Assembly: GCF_017833255.1 (NCBI RefSeq)
Contig: NZ_JAFIBU010000001.1
Location: 2,910,001-2,974,000, forward strand
Source of the DNA: Paenibacillus sp. PvR098
GTDB lineage: Bacteria > Bacillota > Bacilli > Paenibacillales > NBRC-103111
DNA: 64,000 nucleotides
Direction: 5' to 3'
Shown: piece by piece, positions 8,816-18,978 of the stretch
Layout: the number at the start of each line of letters is the position of its first letter
Position numbering within the stretch: position 1 is the stretch's first letter
Notes under the pieces: generated by a model
The model's database searches: none
The model's input: only the letters and a program-made list of their open reading frames with translations
Told to the model about the DNA's origin: nothing
Program-made: the position numbers and the translations under genes

Positions 8816-9588
8816 TAGTGTTTCGGCTTTTCCCCATAAAAAACTTTCCACAGCATCAATCCGTGCGGCATGGCCGTCGGTCCTGCCATAGAACGGTCTT
8901 TAGCCTCCAAAATGCTACGCATCTCAGAGCTTTGGCGCTTTCCTTCGCCGATTTGAATCAGGGTGCCTGTTATAATGCGTACCATATTGTATAAAAAACC
9001 GTTGCCGGTTATATAAATATGCATAGCGAAAGATTGCAGGTCCTCATCCACCGGTTCACATTCGATCCAAGCGTCATATATGTTCCTGATATGGCTTGGA
9101 GCCACTGACCTAGTTGAACAAAAGGATGTGAAATCATGTTCCCCTATCAGCTGATTCAAACCTGCTCGCATCGCTTCTACATTGAGGGACGTCGGGTGGT
9201 GAACCTCGAAGTGACGCTTGAACGTATCGATATACCTGCCGCAGCGTATCGTATACCGGTATGTCTTTTGCTTAGCCGATCGCCTGGCATGAAAACCGTC
9301 AGCCACCTGCATTGCATCCCAAACAATGATATCTCGAGGGAGCCAGGAATTTATCGCAAGGCACCAGCGTTCTATGGGTATACAGGAACTCGTATAAAAA
9401 TTAACTACTTGACCCCGTGCATGAACCCCTGCATCCGTCCGGCCTGATGATGTTAGTTTAATTTCTTCCCCGGTCAATTTCAATATGGCATGCTCTAAAT
9501 GATCCTGAACCGTTTTTTTCTCCGGCTGCGTTTGAAATCCGTTGTATGCAGTACCGTCATAGCTGATCGTTATGCAGATATTTCTCAC
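8812..9588 (-). CDS. truA: tRNA pseudouridine(38-40) synthase TruA
   Basis: TruA converts uridines 38-40 of the tRNA anticodon arm to pseudouridine. The 258-residue protein starts with the family pattern ISYDGTAYNGFQ. It carries the catalytic aspartate in SSGRTDAGVHARGQV (about residues 47-61) and the downstream LYNMVRIITGTL segment. The start is GTG 9588. In B. subtilis the ecfA1-ecfA2-ecfT transporter genes lie between rplQ and truA; here only about 100 bases separate the two genes. Confidence 0.95.
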   Translation of the reverse strand: MRNICITISYDGTAYNGFQTQPEKKTVQDHLEHAILKLTGEEIKLTSSGRTDAGVHARGQVVNFYTSSCIPIERWCLAINSWLPRDIIVWDAMQVADGFHARRSAKQKTYRYTIRCGRYIDTFKRHFEVHHPTSLNVEAMRAGLNQLIGEHDFTSFCSTRSVAPSHIRNIYDAWIECEPVDEDLQSFAMHIYITGNGFLYNMVRIITGTLIQIGEGKRQSSEMRSILEAKDRSMAGPTAMPHGLMLWKVFYGEKPKHY

Positions 9589-9631
9589 GGCGCGCCCCCC
9601 GTGCGTATGTCCATTCGCGCTTCTTGACTAC

Positions 9632-9673
9632 AAAAAAAAGGGTTTCATCAGAATCCTAAGATCCCGTCCACCC
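9632..9673 (-). terminator. Possible terminator after rplQ
   Basis: On the minus strand an imperfect stem (GGGU...ACCC outer, GGAUC/GAUUC inner with UUAG loop) is followed by eight Us (9632-9639). The U-run is strong but the stem has an internal loop, so termination may be partial. Confidence 0.5.
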
Positions 9674-9691
9674 TTTCCCATTCTTTTTCTC

Positions 9692-10060
9692 TTAAACTCG
9701 GTCTACAAGTTCCAAATAAACCATTGGTGCTGCATCGCCGCGGCGAGGACCCAGCTTCAAAATCCGGGTGTATCCGCCTTGACGTTCTGCGTAGCGAGGA
9801 GCCAAGTCCGAGAAAAGTTTCTGAATGGCATCTTGATTTTCATTCGCTGCTTCACGGCGAACGAAAGAAGCTACTTGACGACGTGCATGCAGATCTCCGC
9901 GTTTAGCCAAAGTGATCAACTTTTCTGCGATTGAACGAAGTTCTTTCGCTTTCGCTTCCGTCGTTTGAATACGTTCATGTATGAATAAATCGGTTACCAG
10001 GTCACGAAATAAAGCTTTACGCGAACTGGAATCACGACCCAACTTTTGGTATGCTGCCAT
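9692..10060 (-). CDS. rplQ: 50S ribosomal protein L17
   Basis: This is a 122-residue bL17 of the short bacterial form. It begins [20 protein letters not shown], followed by the helical [14 protein letters not shown] segment. It lies near the exit tunnel of the 50S subunit. AGGAGG precedes ATG 10060. It is the last gene of the alpha operon after rpoA, followed by a U-rich candidate terminator. Confidence 0.97.
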   Translation of the reverse strand: MAAYQKLGRDSSSRKALFRDLVTDLFIHERIQTTEAKAKELRSIAEKLITLAKRGDLHARRQVASFVRREAANENQDAIQKLFSDLAPRYAERQGGYTRILKLGPRRGDAAPMVYLELVDRV

Positions 10061-10110
10061 GTGTGCAACCTCCTTCTGTTCAATTAATAAACGATACGCA
10101 TGCTTAAAGT

Positions 10111-11055
10111 TTAATCTTCCATACGGAGGCCAAGACCCAGCTCTTCCAGCTTCTCTTGGACTTCCTCTAAAGATTTACGACCCAAGTTGCGGACCTTCAT
10201 CATATCTTCTTCCGTTTTCGTAATCAATTCCTGCACCGTATTGATGCCGGCACGCTTCAGGCAGTTGTAAGAGCGGACGGAGAGATCCAGTTCCTCGATA
10301 GTCATCTCGAGAACCTTCTCCTTCTTGTCCTCTTCCTTCTCGACCATAATTTCAGCATCTTTAGCTTCATCAGTTAGACCGACAAACAGCATCAAATGCT
10401 CGGTTAAGATTTTAGCACCCAAGCTTACGGCTTCTTCAGGTCGGATACTACCATCGGACCAGACTTCGAGGGTTAGTTTATCATAGTTGGTGACTTGACC
10501 GACGCGAGTGTTTTCCACGCTGTAATTGACACGAGTTATCGGAGTGTAGATCGAATCAATCGGAATTACGCCGATCAGTTGGTCTTCGCGCTTGTTTTTG
10601 TCCGCCGCTACATATCCTCGGCCGCGGTTCGCATGAATTCTCATATGAAGCCGGGCATCGGAGGACAGCGTAGCAATGTGCAGATCCGGATTCAGGATTT
10701 CCACATCGCTATCGCCGCGAATATCGCCAGCCACAACAGCACCTTCACCTTCGGCATCGATCTCAAGAACCTTCTCTTCGTCGGAATGAATCTTCAACGA
10801 TAGCCCCTTAAGGTTAAGGATAATCTCCGTAACATCTTCCATGACACCCGGAACTGTAGAGAACTCGTGCAGCACCCCGTCGATTTGCACGGACGACACA
10901 GAGGCGCCCGGCAAAGACGAAAGCAGGATTCTGCGCAGAGAGTTACCCAGCGTAGTTCCGTATCCTCTTTCCAAAGGCTCTACGACAAACTTGCCGTAGG
11001 TGCCGTCTTCGCTCGAATGTACGGTTTCTATTTTCGGCTTTTCGATTTCGATCAT
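10111..11055 (-). CDS. rpoA: DNA-directed RNA polymerase subunit alpha
   Basis: This is a 314-residue alpha subunit. The N-terminal dimerisation and assembly domain covers about residues 1-230 ([21 protein letters not shown]). A charged EKEEDKKEK linker leads to the C-terminal domain with helix-hairpin-helix ([15 protein letters not shown], then [10 protein letters not shown]). That domain binds UP elements and activators such as Spx. The start is ATG 11055 with AAGGAGGG upstream. It sits in the alpha operon between rpsK and rplQ. Confidence 0.98.
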   Translation of the reverse strand: MIEIEKPKIETVHSSEDGTYGKFVVEPLERGYGTTLGNSLRRILLSSLPGASVSSVQIDGVLHEFSTVPGVMEDVTEIILNLKGLSLKIHSDEEKVLEIDAEGEGAVVAGDIRGDSDVEILNPDLHIATLSSDARLHMRIHANRGRGYVAADKNKREDQLIGVIPIDSIYTPITRVNYSVENTRVGQVTNYDKLTLEVWSDGSIRPEEAVSLGAKILTEHLMLFVGLTDEAKDAEIMVEKEEDKKEKVLEMTIEELDLSVRSYNCLKRAGINTVQELITKTEEDMMKVRNLGRKSLEEVQEKLEELGLGLRMED

Positions 11056-11183
11056 TGGTTAACCCTCCTTCAAACGTCGTTTCCCTCTGGATAACTTAAG
11101 ACGTATAAGACGCGCAGTATGCCTATCCAAATAGTATTCACAACTTTTGGATAAATATACCACCATGACTTAGCGATCCTGAA

Positions 11184-11579
11184 TTAGACACGACGGCGTT
11201 TCGGAGGACGGCAACCGTTATGAGGGATCGGAGTAACGTCTTTAATCAGGTTGACTTCGAGCCCAGCGGCTTGAAGCGAACGAATCGCTGCTTCACGACC
11301 TGCGCCCGGTCCTTTAACCATAACCTCAACGGCCTTCATCCCATGCTCCATAGCGGCTTTCGCAGCGGACTCAGCAGCCATTTGAGCGGCAAACGGAGTG
11401 CTTTTACGAGAACCTTTAAAGCCAAGGTTACCAGCGCTCGCCCAAGAAATTGCGTTTCCGTGCGGATCCGTGATGGTGACGATGGTATTGTTAAACGTGG
11501 AGCGGATATGTGCCACTCCGGAGTCGATATTTTTCCGATCACGACGTTTAGTACGAACAACTTTTTTAGGTTTAGCCAT
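11184..11579 (-). CDS. rpsK: 30S ribosomal protein S11
   Basis: This is a 131-residue uS11. Core motifs are [18 protein letters not shown] and [15 protein letters not shown]. The basic C-terminus [11 protein letters not shown] is conserved. It binds 16S rRNA on the platform and contacts mRNA upstream of the E site. AAAGGAGG lies before ATG 11579. rpsM is 19 bases upstream. Confidence 0.98.
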   Translation of the reverse strand: MAKPKKVVRTKRRDRKNIDSGVAHIRSTFNNTIVTITDPHGNAISWASAGNLGFKGSRKSTPFAAQMAAESAAKAAMEHGMKAVEVMVKGPGAGREAAIRSLQAAGLEVNLIKDVTPIPHNGCRPPKRRRV

Positions 11580-11598
11580 TTACGAGTTACCTCCTTTA

Positions 11599-11967
11599 CT
11601 ATTTTTTCTTATTAGCTACCGTACGACGAGGACCTTTACGCGTACGAGCATTTGTTTTAGTACGTTGACCGCGAACTGGCAAGCCGCGGCGATGACGAAC
11701 GCCACGATAGCATCCGATCTCGATGAGACGCTTAATGTTCAATGCGATTTCGCGACGCAGGTCGCCTTCCACTTTCAGCGTTTTGTCGATCACTTCACGG
11801 ATTTTGCTTACTTCATCCTCCGTCAGATCGCGAACGCGAGTGTCTGCATTGATTCCGGTTTGAGCAACAATTTTCTGAGCGGTATTGCTACCGATACCGA
11901 AAATGTAAGTCAAAGCGATGATTACCCGTTTGTCACGTGGTAAGTCTACACCAGCAATACGTGCCAT
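11599..11967 (-). CDS. rpsM: 30S ribosomal protein S13
   Basis: This is a 122-residue uS13 starting [15 protein letters not shown]. It has the helix-two-turn-helix [13 protein letters not shown] and the very basic tail [16 protein letters not shown] that reaches P-site tRNA. It forms intersubunit bridges at the 30S head. AAGGAGG precedes ATG 11967. It lies between rpmJ and rpsK in the usual alpha-operon order. Confidence 0.98.
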   Translation of the reverse strand: MARIAGVDLPRDKRVIIALTYIFGIGSNTAQKIVAQTGINADTRVRDLTEDEVSKIREVIDKTLKVEGDLRREIALNIKRLIEIGCYRGVRHRRGLPVRGQRTKTNARTRKGPRRTVANKKK

Positions 11968-11983
11968 TTACACCTGCACCTCC

Positions 11984-12109
<126 letters not shown>

Positions 12110-12114
12110 CTAAG

Positions 12115-12148
12115 AGTTTTTCGTGAGAAAAACTTTCTTCGTAAGCAT
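12115..12148 (-). repeat. 5'-UTR hairpin module, rpmJ copy
   Basis: In the minus-strand transcript AUGCUUACGAAG is followed by an 8-bp hairpin (AGUUUUUC/GAAAAACU, loop UCAC) at 12115-12134. It sits four bases before the AGGAGG of rpmJ. A more diverged second unit lies just upstream at about 12149-12185. Similar units precede rplX and rplJ. Confidence 0.8.
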
Positions 12149-12191
12149 TACTGATTTTTTCAAGAGAAAAGCTTACTTCATTAGCGTACAT

Positions 12192-12410
12192 TTATTTAAA
12201 ACGATAGGTTATACGGCCTCTGGTCAAATCATAGGGCGAAAGTTCAACTGTCACTTTATCACCAGGCAGGATCCGGATAAAGTGCATTCTGATTTTTCCC
12301 GATACATGAGCAAGTATCTTATGACCGTTCTCCAGTTCCACTTTAAACATTGCATTCGGAAGAGGTTCAATCACTGTACCTTCAACTTCAATCACATCTT
12401 CTTTGGCCAC
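12192..12410 (-). CDS. infA: Translation initiation factor IF-1
   Basis: This 72-residue OB-fold protein blocks the ribosomal A site during initiation. I chose GTG 12410 ([15 protein letters not shown]) because AAAGGAG lies 7 bases upstream and the length matches the canonical 72. An in-frame ATG at 12416 is only one base from that site. Conserved segments include [19 protein letters not shown] and [10 protein letters not shown]. The KOW-protein stop (12413-12415) lies just before the start, so translation is probably coupled. Confidence 0.96.
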   Translation of the reverse strand: MAKEDVIEVEGTVIEPLPNAMFKVELENGHKILAHVSGKIRMHFIRILPGDKVTVELSPYDLTRGRITYRFK

Positions 12411-12412
12411 AG

Positions 12413-12721
12413 TCATTCTCCTTTCTCTAGCGCTTGTGCAGATAAATTGTCCACATAGCTGTGGAGTGCAAATCGCAATTTGCCATTCGTAACACGACCG
12501 GTCTCCCGCAGACTATCAGCTACTTCAGAACTGACCGCTGGCAAGAGCTCGAGATGAATGATATTTTTCTTTTTGGGTTCATCGAATTTCCGTTTGCCGC
12601 CGTCCACAATCCACACGTATCGTTGGTCTACGACGCCGATAATGACGGCATACTTCCCGGAATCTCGTCCCCGATTCACCCTTACGATTTGTCCGATTTC
12701 AGGCATATTCGATGTTTCCAT
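12413..12721 (-). CDS. KOW-domain RNA-binding protein (YbzG-like)
   Basis: This is a 102-residue small protein. Its first half has a KOW-like motif ([19 protein letters not shown]) resembling ribosomal L14e/L27e-type domains, and its second half is low in recognisable motifs. A homologous KOW gene occupies the same place between map and infA in B. subtilis and related genomes. Its function is not established; the RNA-binding fold and ribosomal operon context suggest a ribosome- or rRNA-associated role. The stop lies just before the infA start. Confidence 0.85.
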   Translation of the reverse strand: METSNMPEIGQIVRVNRGRDSGKYAVIIGVVDQRYVWIVDGGKRKFDEPKKKNIIHLELLPAVSSEVADSLRETGRVTNGKLRFALHSYVDNLSAQALEKGE

Positions 12722-12729
12722 CGTGTATC

Positions 12730-13482
12730 CTACGTACCGGGAAGCGTCAAAATCTCGTAACCGTCCGGCGTAATCGCTATGGTATGCTCAAAGTGAGCGC
12801 ACAGTTTGCCATCCACTGTGACGACCGTCCAATCGTCTTCCAAGGTCCGAACATATCGTTCCCCTACATTAACCATTGGTTCGATCGCGAGTACCATGCC
12901 GGGTTTGAGCCTTGGGCCGTGACCGGCTGGACCGTAATTCGGAATTTGAGGCTCCTCGTGGAGTTCGGTTCCAATTCCATGTCCTACATACTCTCGGACA
13001 ACCGAAAAACCTTCATTCTCAATACACTTCTGAATGGCGTTAGAAATCGTGTACAGCCGGACATCCGGTTTAGCTTCAGCAATGCCTGCGAACAGCGACC
13101 TTTCGGTCACCTCCAAAAGCTTCCTTGCCGTATCAGAAATCGTTCCGACACCGTAAGTCCAAGCGGAATCCCCATGGTATCCCTTATACTGCGCACCGAT
13201 ATCAATACTAATTATGTCGCCATCCTTCAGCTTTCTTTGACCGGGTATGCCGTGAACCAATTCATCGTTGACCGAAGCGCAGATACTTCCAGGAAAACCA
13301 TTGTACCCTTTAAAAGACGGAATTGCACCCTGACTACGAATATAGTCTTCTGCGATTTGATCGAGCTCTTTGGTTGTAATATCGGGCTGAATGGCTTTTT
13401 GAAGCATTCGATGGGTGTCGGCTACAATACGGCCGGCCTCCCGCATCAATTCCAATTCAGCGGCAGACTTACAAATGATCAT
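12730..13482 (-). CDS. map: Methionine aminopeptidase, type I
   Basis: This 250-residue cytosolic metalloprotease removes the N-terminal methionine. Metal ligands are visible: the aspartates in [17 protein letters not shown], the histidine in [12 protein letters not shown], the glutamate in LAIEPM and the late glutamate near EHTIAIT. It lacks the N-terminal zinc-finger extension. The start ATG overlaps the adk stop (TAATG), so the two are probably translationally coupled. Position after adk is standard for the spc operon in Firmicutes. Confidence 0.97.
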   Translation of the reverse strand: MIICKSAAELELMREAGRIVADTHRMLQKAIQPDITTKELDQIAEDYIRSQGAIPSFKGYNGFPGSICASVNDELVHGIPGQRKLKDGDIISIDIGAQYKGYHGDSAWTYGVGTISDTARKLLEVTERSLFAGIAEAKPDVRLYTISNAIQKCIENEGFSVVREYVGHGIGTELHEEPQIPNYGPAGHGPRLKPGMVLAIEPMVNVGERYVRTLEDDWTVVTVDGKLCAHFEHTIAITPDGYEILTLPGT

Positions 13483-14132
13483 TACGCTTGCCCTCGCAAT
13501 AGTGAACTGATTTGTGCAGTAACTGTATTTATCTCTTGCTCACCGTTAACCTCACGCAATATTCCCTTGTTACGATAGTACTCCAAAAGCGGAGTGGTTT
13601 TATTGATATATTCGTCCAAACGAGTCCCTACTTTTTCTTCGTTGTCATCCGAACGTTGATACAACTCACCAGAACATTTGTCGCAAGTACTCTCACGCAC
13701 AGGGGGGTTGAACAAGATATGATACGTAGCACCACAAGATTTACAGATTCTACGTCCCGTTAAACGGGCAAGCAATAAATCTCGATCCACTTTTAGGTTA
13801 ATCACGTGCTCAATGCTTTTACCCAGCGAAGCAGCTATTCCGTCAAGCGCCTCCGCTTGGGAGATGGTCCGCGGAAAACCGTCAAGCAGAAATCCTTTAC
13901 TGCAATCCGGCAACCCAAGTCTTTCACGAACAATCCCGATCGTAATCTCATCCGGGACGAGCAATCCTTGATCAACATATTTTTTCGCTTCAACTCCAAG
14001 AGGCGTCTCCTGCTTCATCGCCAGCCTGAAAGCATCCCCCGTCGAAATATGCGGGATTTGAAACTCGTCAACGATTCGTTCCGCCTGAGTACCTTTACCT
14101 GCACCAGGAGGTCCCATAAAGATGATGTTCAT
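13482..14132 (-). CDS. adk: Adenylate kinase
   Basis: Adk catalyses ATP + AMP to two ADP. The 216-residue protein has the P-loop [10 protein letters not shown], the AMP-site GFPRT segment and a long LID. The LID carries four cysteines (CKSCG and CDKCSG), the structural zinc site typical of Gram-positive adenylate kinases. I chose ATG 14132 because GGGGAGG lies 8 bases upstream and it gives the usual N-terminus [14 protein letters not shown]; an extension to 14159 has no support. Its stop overlaps the map start. Confidence 0.97.
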   Translation of the reverse strand: MNIIFMGPPGAGKGTQAERIVDEFQIPHISTGDAFRLAMKQETPLGVEAKKYVDQGLLVPDEITIGIVRERLGLPDCSKGFLLDGFPRTISQAEALDGIAASLGKSIEHVINLKVDRDLLLARLTGRRICKSCGATYHILFNPPVRESTCDKCSGELYQRSDDNEEKVGTRLDEYINKTTPLLEYYRNKGILREVNGEQEINTVTAQISSLLRGQA

Positions 14133-14220
14133 CACGACTTCCTCCCCTACTCGCATCATTCGATGCTAACAGCACAATAGGTGCCGATAGCTAAAGAAGT
14201 CAGCTATCAGTACCTATTCA

Positions 14221-15522
14221 CTATTTGTTAATAAAACCTTTGTAGTGGCGTTTGATTAACTGGCTTTCGATTTGCTTCATCGTTTCCAATCCTACACCGA
14301 TGACGATCAGCAAGGATGTGCCGCCAATCTGTACGGATTGAGGCAAACCAGCCAAAGCACCGAAGATGATTGGAAGAATAGAAATGGCAGCCAGAAATAG
14401 CGCGCCGGACAAGGTGATTCTAGTCATTACCCGCGTAAGATAAGTTGAAGTCGTTTTTCCTGGTCGAATTCCCGGAATGTAGCCGCCGTTCTTCTTCATT
14501 TGGTCCGCCATTTGCACAGGGTTAATCTGTACAAAGGTGTAGAAGTAGGTGAATCCGATAATTAGCAAAACATACAAGACCATCCCAAGCGGATGTGTAT
14601 AACTCATATTCGTGATGATCCAATCGGCAACCGCATTGCCTCTCCAGAAGCTCGCGATTGTCGGAGGGAACACCAAGAGCGAAAGTGCGAAGATAACCGG
14701 AATGACACCCGCCGCGTTAACCTTGAGCGGAATATGCGTCGATTGACCTCCGAACATTTTGCGGCCGACCACTCGCTTAGCGTATTGAACGGGGATTTTA
14801 CGAACGCCCTGTTGGACGAAAATCACTCCGGCAATCAACGCGATAATCACGAGCGCAATAATCACGATCTTCACAATGTTAAGGAAGAGCGCGCCGCCAG
14901 CATCAGCAAATTGCGTTTGATAAATTTGCTGAATACCTGTCGGAATTGCAGCCACGATGCCTGCGAAGATGATAATGGAAATACCATTTCCAATGCCATT
15001 CTCGGTGATTTGTTCCCCTAACCACATCAGAAAAGCAGTGCCCGCCGTGAGAACGATGGCAATCAAAGCATAGGTCGCAAATGTCGGTTCGATAACCAAT
15101 CCGGTATACAGACGATTAAACCCAATTGCAAGTCCGAATGCTTGAATGATGCCTAGAAAGATTGTCCCGTAACGGGTAATCTGTCCTAACTTCTTTCGGC
15201 CTGCTTCTCCTTCTTTCGCCCATTGCGTGAATGTCGGTATAACATCCATGGAGAGCAGCTGCACGATGATCGATGCCGTGATATAAGGCATAATCCCCAT
15301 CGCAAAGATGGAGAACTGGAACAACGCGCCGCCAGAGAAAGTGTTAAGCAAGCTGAAAACGCCGCCTTGGCTGGCATGATCTTGAAGCTTCAGTATGTCT
15401 GTGTTGATGTTAGGTACCGGAATAAAAGCACCAATTCTGTAGACGATCAGCACCAATAAGGTGAAGATAATACGTTTCCGCAGATCCTCTACTTTCATAA
15501 TATTGGATATGGTACGAAACAT
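14221..15522 (-). CDS. secY: Protein translocase subunit SecY
   Basis: This is the 433-residue channel subunit of the SecYEG translocon, with ten predicted membrane helices. Family signatures include LGIMPYITASIIVQLL-type sequence in helix 2 and the cytosolic loop with KRVVGRKMFGGQSTHIPLKVN. Its start overlaps the rplO stop by one base (TAATG). SecE, its partner, is encoded at 41.5 kb beside nusG. Confidence 0.98.
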   Translation of the reverse strand: MFRTISNIMKVEDLRKRIIFTLLVLIVYRIGAFIPVPNINTDILKLQDHASQGGVFSLLNTFSGGALFQFSIFAMGIMPYITASIIVQLLSMDVIPTFTQWAKEGEAGRKKLGQITRYGTIFLGIIQAFGLAIGFNRLYTGLVIEPTFATYALIAIVLTAGTAFLMWLGEQITENGIGNGISIIIFAGIVAAIPTGIQQIYQTQFADAGGALFLNIVKIVIIALVIIALIAGVIFVQQGVRKIPVQYAKRVVGRKMFGGQSTHIPLKVNAAGVIPVIFALSLLVFPPTIASFWRGNAVADWIITNMSYTHPLGMVLYVLLIIGFTYFYTFVQINPVQMADQMKKNGGYIPGIRPGKTTSTYLTRVMTRITLSGALFLAAISILPIIFGALAGLPQSVQIGGTSLLIVIGVGLETMKQIESQLIKRHYKGFINK

Positions 15523-15962
15523 TAAATCACCTCGGTTTGACCGCCTGCAGCCTGAATTTTTTCTACCGCAGATTGGGAGAATTTATTGGCCTTAACGTTC
15601 AATTTAACCGTGATTTCACCATTACCCAAAATTTTGATGCCGTCTCTTGGGTTTTTCACGATGCCGGACTCCAGTAAAGCTTCCGGTGTAACTTCCGTAC
15701 CCGCTGCGAACTTGTTCAAATCCTCTACGTTGACAACAGCAAATTCCTTGCGGAATTGGTTGTTAAATCCACGTTTTGGCAAGCGACGATAAAGCGGATT
15801 TTGACCGCCTTCAAATCCCGGACGAACACCGCCGCCGGAACGCGCATTTTGACCTTTGTGACCGCGAGTTGATGTTTTCCCCATACCGCTACCCACACCG
15901 CGACCTACGCGCTTGCGGGAACTGCGAGAACCGGGAGCAGAAGTAAGCTCATGCAATTTCAT
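15522..15962 (-). CDS. rplO: 50S ribosomal protein L15
   Basis: This is a 146-residue uL15 with the glycine- and arginine-rich N-terminus ([20 protein letters not shown]) and the globular C-domain. It is a late-assembly 50S protein. ATG 15962 ([11 protein letters not shown]) was chosen; the GTG nine bases earlier forms part of the AGGAGGTG ribosome-binding site. Its stop overlaps the secY start. Confidence 0.97.
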   Translation of the reverse strand: MKLHELTSAPGSRSSRKRVGRGVGSGMGKTSTRGHKGQNARSGGGVRPGFEGGQNPLYRRLPKRGFNNQFRKEFAVVNVEDLNKFAAGTEVTPEALLESGIVKNPRDGIKILGNGEITVKLNVKANKFSQSAVEKIQAAGGQTEVI

Positions 15963-15995
15963 CGTTTGCACCTCCTCTAGCTATATGGTAAGCTA

Positions 15996-16184
15996 TTACG
16001 CTTCGATTTCTTTAACTTCTACCAAGTGATTTACTTGGTTAACCATACCGCGAATCGCGGCATTGTCTGCTTGTGTTACGGTTTGATGCAGCTTACGGAG
16101 TCCAAGAGCCGTAACTGTACGACGTTGTGTCTCAGGACGACCGATCAGACTGCGCTTGAGGGTAATTTGCAATTGCTTAGCCAT
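15996..16184 (-). CDS. rpmD: 50S ribosomal protein L30
   Basis: This is a 62-residue uL30 of the short bacterial type, with [20 protein letters not shown] and a C-terminal strand. It binds 23S and 5S rRNA regions. AGGAGGGG precedes ATG 16184. It lies between rpsE and rplO in the standard spc order. Confidence 0.97.
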   Translation of the reverse strand: MAKQLQITLKRSLIGRPETQRRTVTALGLRKLHQTVTQADNAAIRGMVNQVNHLVEVKEIEA

Positions 16185-16195
16185 GGTATCCCCTC

Positions 16196-16693
16196 CTAAC
16201 CTAAGAGTTCTTCAACGGTTTTACCGCGAAGCTTAGCCACGTCTTCCGCACGCTTAAGGCGCTCTAAGCCTTCCAGGGTAGCGTTGACCATGTTAATGGA
16301 GTTCGAAGATCCGAGGGACTTCGTCAAGATGTCACCTACACCAGCCAATTCGAGTACCGCACGAACTGGGCCGCCCGCGATCACTCCTGTACCTTGGGAA
16401 GCAGGCTTAAGCAGAACTCTACCTGCGCCGAAGTGTCCGGTCACCAGATGAGGAATAGTAGTTCCAACGATAGGAACGTGAATCAGGTTTTTCTTAGCAT
16501 CTTCAATACCTTTGCGAATCGCATCAGGTACCTCGGAAGCTTTACCGATTCCAGCGCCTACCCAACCTTTGCCGTCGCCTACAACCACGAGTGCGCTAAA
16601 GCTGAAACGGCGACCGCCCTTTACTACTTTTGCAACACGGTTAATCTGAACGACTTTTTCAGTCAGCTCTAAAGTATTGGGATCAATACGCAA
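16196..16693 (-). CDS. rpsE: 30S ribosomal protein S5
   Basis: This is a 165-residue uS5. The N-terminal dsRBD-like domain includes [17 protein letters not shown], followed by the C-terminal S5 fold with [15 protein letters not shown]. The loop residues where spectinomycin-resistance changes arise (the [10 protein letters not shown] region) look unaltered. It starts at TTG 16693 with AGGAGG upstream. It contributes to decoding fidelity and mRNA helicase activity. Confidence 0.97.
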   Translation of the reverse strand: MRIDPNTLELTEKVVQINRVAKVVKGGRRFSFSALVVVGDGKGWVGAGIGKASEVPDAIRKGIEDAKKNLIHVPIVGTTIPHLVTGHFGAGRVLLKPASQGTGVIAGGPVRAVLELAGVGDILTKSLGSSNSINMVNATLEGLERLKRAEDVAKLRGKTVEELLG

Positions 16694-16723
16694 GTCCTTT
16701 ACCTCCTTATGTGTAAATTTAAA

Positions 16724-17092
16724 TTAGAATTCAAGACCTGCTTCGCGAGCAGCATCTGCGAGTGCTTTGACACGACCATGATACAAGTAACCGCCGCGGT
16801 CGAAAACCACTTGTACGACACCAGCTTTCTTGGCGCGTTCCGCGATTAGTGCTCCAACTTTTGTAGCAGCTCCGATGTTGCCACCGTTGCCGATGCCCTC
16901 TTTCAGTTCCTTGTCTTGCGTGGAAGCGGAAGCGATCGTTACGCCTTTAACGTCGTCGATCAGTTGGGCATACATATGCTTGGAGGAACGGAAAATGTTG
17001 AGACGTGGACGCTCAGTCGTTCCTTGAATTTTCTTACGAACGCGAAGATGTCTTTTCAAACGCGCTTTATTTTTATCGCTTTTGGTAATCAT
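16724..17092 (-). CDS. rplR: 50S ribosomal protein L18
   Basis: This is a 122-residue uL18 with a basic N-terminus ([14 protein letters not shown]) and the conserved [20 protein letters not shown] segment. It binds 5S rRNA and helps dock it into the 50S central protuberance. AAAGGAG lies before ATG 17092. Confidence 0.97.
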   Translation of the reverse strand: MITKSDKNKARLKRHLRVRKKIQGTTERPRLNIFRSSKHMYAQLIDDVKGVTIASASTQDKELKEGIGNGGNIGAATKVGALIAERAKKAGVVQVVFDRGGYLYHGRVKALADAAREAGLEF

Positions 17093-17154
17093 TCTTGAGT
17101 CACTCCTTTCGAGTTGGATCAGAAGCCTTAGTTGTCGTGTTTAGTCACGCAACC

Positions 17155-17697
17155 TTACTTCTTCTTACCGGCTTTACCTTCTTTACGAAGAATACGCTCG
17201 CCTTCGTACTTGATACCTTTACCTTTATACGGCTCAGGTTCACGAACGGAACGAACTTTAGCGGCAGTTGCGCCTACCAGCTCTTTATCGATTCCTTTGA
17301 CGATGATCTTCGTGTTCGAAGGAACTTCGAATTCAATGCCGTTTTCTGGCTCGATTTCTACCGGATGCGAGTAACCAACGTTCAAGACCAGCTTGTTGCC
17401 GGACTTGTTCGCACGGTAACCTACGCCAACCAAGTCGAGATTTTTAACAAATCCGTCCGTTACTCCGCTCACCATGTTTTGTACAACACTGCGTGTCGTA
17501 CCATGAAGAGAACGGTGCAATTTATTATCTGAAGGGCGTTCTACCGTAAGGACATTGTCCTCAACGCTGATCTTCATATCTCTGTGCAGATCACGACTCA
17601 AAGTGCCTTTAGGGCCCTTTACCGTAATCAATGTGTTATCAATAGTCACGTTTACTCCGCTTGGGATCGTGATCGGTTTGCGACCAATACGGGACAT
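17155..17697 (-). CDS. rplF: 50S ribosomal protein L6
   Basis: This is a 180-residue uL6 with two tandem L6 domains, beginning [15 protein letters not shown]. The C-terminal signature [14 protein letters not shown] sits near the sarcin-ricin loop. I chose ATG 17697; an in-frame GTG nine bases earlier is part of the GGAGGTG ribosome-binding site. Order rpsH-rplF-rplR is standard. Confidence 0.97.
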   Translation of the reverse strand: MSRIGRKPITIPSGVNVTIDNTLITVKGPKGTLSRDLHRDMKISVEDNVLTVERPSDNKLHRSLHGTTRSVVQNMVSGVTDGFVKNLDLVGVGYRANKSGNKLVLNVGYSHPVEIEPENGIEFEVPSNTKIIVKGIDKELVGATAAKVRSVREPEPYKGKGIKYEGERILRKEGKAGKKK

Positions 17698-17728
17698 GTT
17701 TTGCACCTCCGTTCATTCAAAATCAATA

Positions 17729-18127
17729 TTACCAAACGTAGCAGATAACTTCTCCGCCAGCTTTGGATTGACGAGCTTCCTTGTCCGTCATCACACCTTT
17801 GGATGTGGACAGGATTGCGATTCCCAGACCGCCTAGAACGCGAGGCACCTCTTGGCTTTTCGCGTAAACGCGCAAGCCAGGCTTACTGATTCTTTTCAGA
17901 CCAGTGATGACGCGCTCGTTGTTAGCGCCGTATTTCAAGAATACGCGGATGATACCTTGCTTGCTGTCTTCGATATATTCAGCGTCACGAATGAAGCCTT
18001 CCTTCTTGAGGATCTCAGCGATTTCTCTTTTGACCTTCGAAGCCGGAATTTCCACAGTCTCATGACGAACGACGTTAGCGTTGCGAATACGTGTAAGCAT
18101 ATCTGCAATTGGATCGGACATAACCAT
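17729..18127 (-). CDS. rpsH: 30S ribosomal protein S8
   Basis: This is a 132-residue uS8, [18 protein letters not shown], with the C-terminal rRNA-binding signature [13 protein letters not shown]. It binds the central domain of 16S rRNA; in E. coli it is also the spc-operon repressor. AGGAGG lies 10 bases before ATG 18127. Confidence 0.97.
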   Translation of the reverse strand: MVMSDPIADMLTRIRNANVVRHETVEIPASKVKREIAEILKKEGFIRDAEYIEDSKQGIIRVFLKYGANNERVITGLKRISKPGLRVYAKSQEVPRVLGGLGIAILSTSKGVMTDKEARQSKAGGEVICYVW

Positions 18128-18160
18128 GTGTTGTAAACCTCCTTCCCGAAACTATGAGTT

Positions 18161-18346
18161 TTACCAGCTTGCTTTCTTCACGCCAGGGATCTGGCCTTTG
18201 TATGCCAATTCGCGGAAGCAAATTCTGCAAATTTTAAATTTCCGAAGCACGGAATGCGGACGACCGCAGCGTTCACAGCGCGTATAGGCCTGCACCTTAA
18301 ATTTAGGAGGACGCTGCTGCTTGACCTTCATCGAAGTTTTTGCCAC
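18161..18346 (-). CDS. rpsN: 30S ribosomal protein S14, zinc-binding form
   Basis: This is a 61-residue uS14 of the short C+ type. Two CxxC pairs (CERCG and CRICF) hold zinc, distinguishing it from the longer zinc-independent paralogue induced under zinc starvation. It starts at GTG 18346 with AGGAGG upstream. It is placed between rplE and rpsH as usual in Gram-positives. Confidence 0.97.
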   Translation of the reverse strand: MAKTSMKVKQQRPPKFKVQAYTRCERCGRPHSVLRKFKICRICFRELAYKGQIPGVKKASW

Positions 18347-18405
18347 TTCAGTTTACACCTCCTGGGTTTTTCCCATGGGAACCGGCACTTTGGTGCCTGT
18401 CCCGA

Positions 18406-18948
18406 TTATTTGGAGAACGGCATGCCTAATTGCGTCAACAATTCACGGGACTCTTCATCCGTTTTCGCTGTTGTTACAATTACGATATCCATACCGCGGA
18501 CTTTGTCCACTTTATCGTATTCTACTTCTGGGAAAATCAACTGCTCTTTCAAACCAAGCGTATAGTTACCGCGGCCGTCAAATGCTTTGGTAGATACGCC
18601 GCGGAAGTCGCGCACGCGCGGAAGAGCAACGTTAAACAATTTGTCCAAGAAGTGATACATACGCTCGCCACGGAGCGTTACTTTTGCACCGATCGGCATA
18701 TTTTCACGCAGTTTAAAGCCTGCGATCGATTTTTTTGCTTTTGTGATAACCGGTTTTTGACCGGAGATCAATTGAAGATCTTGAACTGCAGTATCGAGCA
18801 CTTTAGAGTTGGAAACCGCCTCGCCAACGCCCATGTTAATAACTACTTTCTCAATCTTAGGCACCTGCATTACCGTTGTGTAATTGAATTTTTGCATCAA
18901 AGCAGGAGTAATTTCGTTAAGAAAACGATCCTTCATTCTTGCAGCCAT
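18406..18948 (-). CDS. rplE: 50S ribosomal protein L5
   Basis: This is a 180-residue uL5, [19 protein letters not shown]. Conserved segments are [14 protein letters not shown] and the C-terminal [15 protein letters not shown]. It binds 5S rRNA and contacts P-site tRNA and S13. AAAGGAGG lies before ATG 18948. Confidence 0.97.
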   Translation of the reverse strand: MAARMKDRFLNEITPALMQKFNYTTVMQVPKIEKVVINMGVGEAVSNSKVLDTAVQDLQLISGQKPVITKAKKSIAGFKLRENMPIGAKVTLRGERMYHFLDKLFNVALPRVRDFRGVSTKAFDGRGNYTLGLKEQLIFPEVEYDKVDKVRGMDIVIVTTAKTDEESRELLTQLGMPFSK

Positions 18949-18978
18949 GAATCCGAGTACCTCCTTTCTTGCCAGATA

